From the NCBI RefSeq assembly GCF_036785885.1, contig NC_092312.1, forward strand, positions 24,198,001 to 24,262,000: a DNA stretch of 64,000 bases. The letters run 5' to 3'. Made by a program: the position numbers and the translations under genes. The notes under the pieces were generated by a model. It worked only from the letters and a program-made list of their open reading frames with translations, was not told where the DNA came from and made no database searches. Shown here piece by piece: positions 58,327 through 64,000 of the stretch. The DNA comes from Coffea arabica. Lineage: Eukaryota > Streptophyta > Magnoliopsida > Gentianales > Rubiaceae. Every line of letters begins with the position of its first letter. Positions within the stretch are counted from its first letter, which is position 1.

Positions 58327-59404
58327 CAATGTTTTAAAAACCGGACCGTTAATCGAACCGGTGAAGTGAAAGGGTCGAGGTTCAACCGGTCGGACCGGTT
58401 CAACCTCGGTTCAATGAATTTTTTAAAAAATAATTTATATAAATATATATGTGCACAAAATAAGACATGTAATGGATAATTTAATACTTTATATGATGAA
58501 AAGTTTACTATTTTTGAATAACTTGGATTTTTAAAAATAAATTTTTTAAATTATAAGTTAAAACAAATAAATTTCATCTCAATTTCAATTATATCTACCA
58601 AAAAAATCTTAAATATAATCCAAAAATATCACAATATTTGAAATTATACAAAATTCACGTCTATGAAATTTAGACATTGTGAACTTAAATTTTAATTTAC
58701 ATTTTGGAATTTAAATTTACAATTTAAAAAAGAAAGTTTGGAGTTCGAAGAAAATCAAGAGAATTGAAAATAGAAATGCAAATTTGATAAGAAACAAAAA
58801 ATGAGATAAAAGTGAGTGGTTGTGGTATTAAATAAATTGGGTTAAAGAAAAATAATTCTTTTTTAACTTTTTTAAATTTAATGGACAAAAACAAAATTAA
58901 AATATGGAAGAAAACATCAATAAATTAAAAATAAAGAGATTTGATTAAAAAATGAGTGGCAAAATAAAAGATGATAGAGAGAGAGTGTGTGTGTGTGTGT
59001 GTTGAAGATTAAAAAGAAAGAGTCATGAAAGGATGATATTTTGTAAAAAAAATGGAACAAAAGAAATATGAGTGTTTGTTTTATATAAATAAGTTACCAA
59101 AAAAACTAATAAGATGTGATAGTGCAATGGTTACTACATTGGTCTTCTATTATAAAGGTCTTGAGTTCGAATCTTGATAACTACATTTTGCAAAAAAAAA
59201 AAAAAAAAGAAAAAAAAAAAAAAAGGAAAACTCAAAAACCGGAAATAACCGGTTCAAATCCGGTTCAGCGGGTTTCGCGGTCCGACCGGTTTTTGACCGG
59301 TTTCTTGACAAAGTCAAACCTGGCAGTGAACCGGACCGGAGCCATGGCCGGTTCGCGGTTCAACCGGTCGAACCGGCCGGTCCGGTCCGGTTTTCAAAAC
59401 ACTG
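58327..59404. mobile_element. Non-autonomous hAT element, CCGGTT-rich ends
   Basis: The left end CAATGTTTTAAAAACCGG and the reverse complement of the right end CAGTGTTTTGAAAACCGG form TIRs. The flanking 8-bp duplication GTTTTAGG (58319-58326, 59405-59412) is perfect. Subterminal regions carry many copies of ACCGGT/CCGGTTC. The middle is AT-rich and contains a (GT)n microsatellite near 58986-59001 and a tRNA-like sequence with poly(A). No transposase ORF, so it would depend on an autonomous hAT. Confidence 0.88.
59112..59225 (+). mobile_element. tRNA-like, SINE-like sequence nested in the hAT element
   Basis: GATAGTGCAATGG (about 59118-59130) resembles a pol III A box and GAGTTCGAATCTT (about 59163-59175) a B box, about 35 bases apart. 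An A-rich tract of about 35 bases (59191-59224) follows. This is the layout of a tRNA-derived SINE. No clean target duplication was found, and the fold is too imperfect for a working tRNA gene. Confidence 0.45.
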
Positions 59405-59412
59405 GTTTTAGG

Positions 59413-60680
59413 ATACCTCATTTGTCCCCTCATGTTTGTGTTTGAGTTTTACTCAACACCAGCAATTTTTTACTGTAGATGGATCGTTTGCCATTCATGC
59501 AATTGATTGATCCTCCATCTTGCTTTAATATGTGTATTTGTAAACTTTTAAATTCATACATCTTTCAAGTGCAAATATTGTAAATCTTTTGTGTATACAA
59601 GTTGTGACCAATTCAATTGTTAAAGTTGACATATAGGGGATTAGATTATGTTGTCGTAATGAATAAGAAAAGGAGTTGCTTTTGCATTTAAGCGGGGAGG
59701 TAGCTTTCTTGTTTAAGCCAAATAACAATGAATTTCAATGCAAATGTGTGTTTCTAATGATTTTGACTTGCAAGGTTCGTATGGCTTTTGAGTTTTCTAG
59801 GAGCAAAAACATACTTTTCAAAGTCAAAAAAACAAACTTATGGCGATGACATGAGAAAATTGTACTATAGATTAAGCTTAGGAATAAAATTCTTTCAAGT
59901 TATCAAAAGATATCAATTAGGTTACGATCAAGTTGAATTGGATATTTTGTCTCTTTTTTTTAATGTTATGTTGGTGACGCGAAATGATATACGTGGTGCA
60001 AACATCCAATCAAAAACAAGAAAAATAAATGTATTTAATGATATAAGCATATGATCCAACTTGGTCTTAGTTTAATACGTGATTCCAAATTTTTTTTTCA
60101 TAATCTCAATAATAAAAAAACTATAATATACATTACACAATTCATGCTTATCAATTCAAGCCACTTATAGCAAAAAGATTGCCCCAAGAAAATTAGATTC
60201 CATTATCTTCTCTAAATGTCTTTAAAATTTCTTTGCAATAAAAGTTCTATAAAACATATATTGATCATGTTTACTTTGTAGTCCTTATATCATATTATTT
60301 TGGATATCAAATAATTGTTTGCAATCCAAAAGCAGGGCCTTGAATGACTTCAATATATATATATATATAATGGCTTCAGAGTCACATTTCGCCTAGATGT
60401 AGAAAATGAAAAACAAATGATATTTACTTGGGCTTTGATAACTATTAGCAAATGGTTTGGGGCCAAATTGACATTGCATCTATAAAGTAAGTACTCAAAT
60501 GATATTTCCACATTTCATGAGAATAAAACTCAACGATGACAGACGTGAGCTTCCGTGTTCACAGTTTGCCCAGCTCGCAACAAGCATCTATTGAGTTTTG
60601 ACTTTGATTCATTCTTTGTTTAGACTTTTTATACATCTCTATTAAAATATACTGATCATTTATTGCATCTCCATCCTACG
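59413..60680. other. Intergenic region upstream of the U-box gene
   Basis: AT-rich DNA with an (AT)n run at 60353-60369. ORFs here lack ATG starts or recognisable motifs. The proximal 300 bases may hold the U-box promoter, but I see no specific site other than the TATA box. Confidence 0.5.
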
Positions 60681-60688
60681 TATATAAA
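60681..60688 (+). promoter_or_regulatory. TATA box of the U-box gene
   Basis: TATATAAA lies 51 bases before the ATG at 60732, implying a very short 5' UTR (about 20 bases). It argues against any start further upstream in the open frame. Confidence 0.55.
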
Positions 60689-60731
60689 ACGCAAGACAAA
60701 TCTTCAACTCAGCTCCCTCTCCAGCCCAAGA

Positions 60732-62006
60732 ATGGAGAAGTGCAGTCATCTTCACAATTCAGATCCGAATATGGATTTTCCTCAACATTTCAGATGCCCA
60801 ATTTCCATGGAACTCATGAAGGACCCCGTTACAATCTGTACCGGGGTCACCTACGAGCGAAAAAACATCGAAAAATGGCTCAACTCCTACAAGAAAAATA
60901 CATGTCCAGCCACTATGCAATGCATTGATAGCTTTGAGATGACTCCAAATCACACCCTCAAGAGGCTGATCCAAGCATGGCAGCAGAATGGAAAATCAAA
61001 ATCATGTATTCCATCATCTCCAGCACAAGCTGCCAAGCACGAAGAATTAATTTCGCTGCTCAAAACTATCGAATCCACGCCATTTAAGGTAAGTCCATTG
61101 AAGAAGCTTAAGTCTGTGGTGGAAATCGGAGATGAAATAAAGCTTGATTTTAAAAAGTCAGGAGGCGTGGAAGTACTTGTGAAAATTGTTGTACAGATTC
61201 TAGTTGAATGCTGTTCCGATTTTGTTGCCTTTCGAGCTTGTGAGGAAGCCATCGGAGTCTTGGATCAACTCCCATTATCTGACGAGGAAGAAGATTGTCA
61301 AACCCTTCAGTTATTAATGAAGCCCGAGTGCATAAAATCCTTTACCATCATGCTTCAAAGGGGTAGTGCAGAAGCCAGGTTTTGCATCGTTTCAATATTT
61401 CAGAAGATGGCTAGAGCTGATTTTCATTGGAACCATGCCATCAAAGATGAAGGGATTGATTTCTTCAAGTCACTTTTGGAGATTGTCTCTGACGAAATGT
61501 GCACCAGGGCGAGCTCTTGTGCCTTGCAAGTTTTGATAGATATCTTGGATGCATCCAAGAAAAGTAGACTACAAGCCATTGAAGCTGGTGCACTTTGTAC
61601 CTTGATCGATCTTTTGCCTGATTCAAACAAGTCAAAATGCGAGAAAATAATGCTGTTGATCAAGTTGTTGTGTGAATGTGCTGAGGGCCGGTTAGCCTTC
61701 ATTGAACATGGACTTGGAATTGCAGCAATTTCAAAGAAAATGTTGAGTGTTTCAACTGCTGCTACAAAGATTGGGGTCAAGATTTTGTGGTTGATCTGTA
61801 TCTCTCATCCAACAGAGAATGTTTTGGAAGAAATGTTGATGTTTGGATCGGTGAAGAAGCTTGTGGCCTTGCTGCATATTGGTGGTTCATCAACTACAAA
61901 GGCCAGAGTCATAAAAATATTCAAGTATCATGGCAATACTTGGAAGCGCTATCCTTGTTTTCCTAGTGATGTTAAAGACTATTTGGGCTTGGGATATGAC
62001 ATCTGA
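60732..62006 (+). CDS. PUB22/23/24-like U-box E3 ubiquitin ligase with ARM repeats
   Basis: Intronless, 424 residues. The U-box spans about residues 15-90 (FRCPISMELMKDPVTICTG, TYERKNIEKWL, MTPNHTLKRLIQAW) and is followed by an armadillo-like helical region to near the C-terminus (CEEAIGVLDQLPL, CECAEGRLAFIEHG, GIAAISKKMLSVSTAATKIG). Length, single exon and the C-terminal pattern match the plant PUB20-24 group, cytosolic E3 ligases of which PUB22/23/24 dampen immune and stress signalling. The CPVTKQ stretch usual after the second U-box loop is CPATMQ here. The start is the first ATG; upstream frame to 60663 has no ATG and the TATA box is only 51 bases away. A second in-frame ATG is 13 codons downstream. 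No lesions. Confidence 0.9.
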   Translation: MEKCSHLHNSDPNMDFPQHFRCPISMELMKDPVTICTGVTYERKNIEKWLNSYKKNTCPATMQCIDSFEMTPNHTLKRLIQAWQQNGKSKSCIPSSPAQAAKHEELISLLKTIESTPFKVSPLKKLKSVVEIGDEIKLDFKKSGGVEVLVKIVVQILVECCSDFVAFRACEEAIGVLDQLPLSDEEEDCQTLQLLMKPECIKSFTIMLQRGSAEARFCIVSIFQKMARADFHWNHAIKDEGIDFFKSLLEIVSDEMCTRASSCALQVLIDILDASKKSRLQAIEAGALCTLIDLLPDSNKSKCEKIMLLIKLLCECAEGRLAFIEHGLGIAAISKKMLSVSTAATKIGVKILWLICISHPTENVLEEMLMFGSVKKLVALLHIGGSSTTKARVIKIFKYHGNTWKRYPCFPSDVKDYLGLGYDI

Positions 62007-63223
62007 TAATAAAAAAAAAAAAAAAAAAAGAAAATCAAATGTTCAGAATGTACATTAAGGTGAATTTTGGGATGAAATACACGAGACACTCATTTTTCCT
62101 TTAACAGTGTTGTATTTCGTTTTGCTTTTTTCATCTATGATTTCATGTCATGGATGTTCTGCTCTACTCAACATTACTGGTCATGTACAATCTCTTTCGG
62201 AGGAATATACTTAATTTGCTTTTAATTTCATGCTTCTCATAAGCCATATATAAAAGCATTTAATCTATTCTCTTCTTTTTTTTTTTACTTTCTGCACTTT
62301 TACCCTCATGTAGATTAGGTCTTTTGATTAAACTGCAGGTTAAATAAATAGTCAAGACCATCAAAAGAAATGATGATTGGTCTAGATGGTTTTTATCAGG
62401 GCTTTTTCAGTAACTTTTTAATATTTTCAGTAACATTACTATGATATATGCATTTAAGCAAGGAAAAAAGATAGCCCTTCCCTAATATGAGATGTGTTTC
62501 AAATTTTTCTTTGAAAGTACAAATGGATGTGATTAGCTAGTCCGGCATATATTGCATCGACCTAATCATGGTAATGAGATGAGAATAATTCTGAATCAAT
62601 CAATCAGTCCATATTAAAGGGAAAAAAAAAGAAGGAAAAAGAGAAAAGCAAAGAAAAATGCGAACAATTAAAATATGGAAACAAGAAATTGGGAAATTAA
62701 TTCAAGAAACAAGTAAAAAAAATAAAAGGAATAGATGTATTTGACGATTGGAAGTTGACTACCGATAAACTATTCAGGTAATTGTATTTGTTACATTTAG
62801 TTAATGAATCCGTCCGCTAGCTCCAGATGGCGGGGCAGCAAAGTTACAATGGAAAAGGAAAGATTTCTTGTATAAGAAAACGCGTTTTATTGATATCATC
62901 CAGGAAAAAGAAATGCATTGAGAGTGATTTGAAGTCACAAATATTCACAAGAAAGAGATGAACGTTGTCTATTTCTTGCTTCGAGTTGCAAGAAAATATA
63001 ATGGGCTTTGTTTGTTTAATCTGTTTTCTTTGAAGATTTACTTTCAAACCAAAAGGATTATGAAGTTCGTTATTCAATTACTTAAAAAAAAAAAAAACCA
63101 TTGTATTTATTAAGTCTGACTTGATCCCAAAGAGGAAAAGCAAAAGAAATGGTATTGGATAGAGCATGCAGTGTCTATCAAGGTAGTTGAACCATTAAAA
63201 CTTTGTAATTAATTTTTTATTTT
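62007..63223. other. Intergenic, no gene seen
   Basis: 3' flank of the U-box gene (an 18-base A run just after the stop) followed by AT-rich DNA. A 77-codon minus-strand frame at 62844-63077 has no ATG and no recognisable motif. Confidence 0.5.
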
Positions 63224-63632
63224 GGGAAAATGCCAGTTTTTATTCCTAAACTTTTGGTCATGGACATATTTCGCACTCAAACATTTTGGCGTAACACATT
63301 TAGTATCTGAACTATAAATTTTTGACCAATTTTATCATCAAATGAAAAATTAATCAATTTAAATGAAAATTGGGCATGCGATGAGCATGAACCTGTTAAG
63401 TAAAGAGTTTTGCATGACTTAAAATCAACAAAATAGATCGGCTATCTTTACTCTCTCAACTCCAATACCTTGCTTTCCAACTCCAATTCTTGTTCAAATT
63501 GATTAATTTCTCATTTGAGGATGAAATTGGTCAAAAATTGATAGTTCAAATACTAAATGTGTTATGCTAAAAAGTTTGAAAACAAAATGTGTTCATAACC
63601 CAAAGTTTAGGAATGAAAATTAGCATTTTCCC
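63224..63632. mobile_element. Mutator-like MITE
   Basis: The left arm GGGAAAATGCCAGTTTTTAT is inverted at the right end (ATTAGCATTTTCCC). Arms continue inward with CCTAAACTTTTGGTCATG against CATAACCCAAAGTTTAGG. Flanks TTTTTATTTT and TTTTGATTTT are a 9-of-10 target duplication. No ORF. Confidence 0.65.
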
Positions 63633-64000
63633 TTTTGATTTTAGTCACAGAAATATTGCAATGAACGAAATTCCTAATTAATCAAATACTTCATCATGAT
63701 CCATAATTGCAAAGGGTAAAATGTAACAAAAACATATATGATAGTCTTTTTTTTTTTGGAGGGAACACATATGATAGTTCATCATCTTATGAAAAATTAA
63801 ATGAAGACAATTATCTCTTATTCGAGTTTTGTTTCAGCTTGATATCGGACTACAAACTCAGATAAAAAGTATAAATACTGGTGCCGATGCTACCTGATTT
63901 GTCAACACATCTTGACAAGTCTTTTAACTTTTTCAAAGACTCAGACATATTTACAAATTTGATGCCCAATAACATTAGGGTTTCATTAATTAGCTCTGAC
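63633..64000. other. Intergenic, no gene seen
   Basis: AT-rich DNA up to the window end; nothing recognised. Confidence 0.5.

Noticed and set aside
59112-59190. A functional tRNA gene
   Set aside because: A- and B-box-like parts only; acceptor stem does not pair well and a long poly(A) follows.
59788-60054. 88-codon plus-strand ORF
   Set aside because: Begins at TTG, no upstream splice signal or motif recognised.
60663-60731. N-terminal extension of the U-box protein
   Set aside because: No ATG, and the region contains the likely TATA box.
61424-61780. 118-codon antisense ORF within the U-box gene
   Set aside because: Shadow of the real coding strand, no motif.

Overview
The window is nuclear DNA from a flowering plant, most likely a eudicot. 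It is AT-rich, its genes have GT/AG introns, and it holds single-copy plant genes embedded in MITEs, SINE-like insertions, a plant L1-type LINE and large local duplications. I cannot name the species from sequence alone.

Four gene loci look intact or nearly so. (1) A CYP88A cytochrome P450 (ent-kaurenoic acid oxidase, gibberellin synthesis), + strand, 21349-24303, 8 exons, 498 residues. (2) A circularly permuted DAR/MTG1-type GTPase (SIN2/DGP2-like), + strand, 26548-31771, 8 exons, 372 residues. (3) Two copies of a two-exon MIP1/RF298-like RING E3 ligase, - strand, at 32988-36109 (388 residues, without the UBA-like central domain) and 42996-46094 (597 residues, with it). (4) An intronless PUB22/23/24-like U-box ARM-repeat E3, + strand, 60732-62006, 424 residues.

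Layout: 1-1383 is the right part of a long-TIR, Mutator-like non-autonomous element. 1698-11630 is copy 1 of a roughly 10-kb duplicated unit with a broken RING gene. 11630-13875 is a fragment of a second unit holding a tandem-dimeric, poly(A)-tailed insertion. 13876-15547 is a second, complete copy of the long-TIR element. 15650-18145 is a truncated duplicate of the GTPase locus (promoter, exons 1-2, eroded exon 3). 19829-21000 is a minisatellite ending about 60 bases before the CYP88A TATA box. CYP88A and the intact GTPase follow. 31790-49760 carries units 3 and 4 with RING copies B and C. Unit 5 is split by a dead 6.3-kb LINE (49816-56085) with a perfect 15-bp target site duplication, and resumes to about 57790. 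A hAT-type element with an internal tRNA-like sequence (58327-59404) and the U-box gene complete the window, with a further MITE near the right end.

The genes are not an operon or a pathway cluster. What ties the region together is repeated local duplication: the GTPase promoter and 5' exons flank CYP88A on both sides, and the RING unit has been copied several times with different fates: intact, in-frame domain loss, pseudogene, and loss of the gene. TE insertions present or absent in each copy give a relative order of events.
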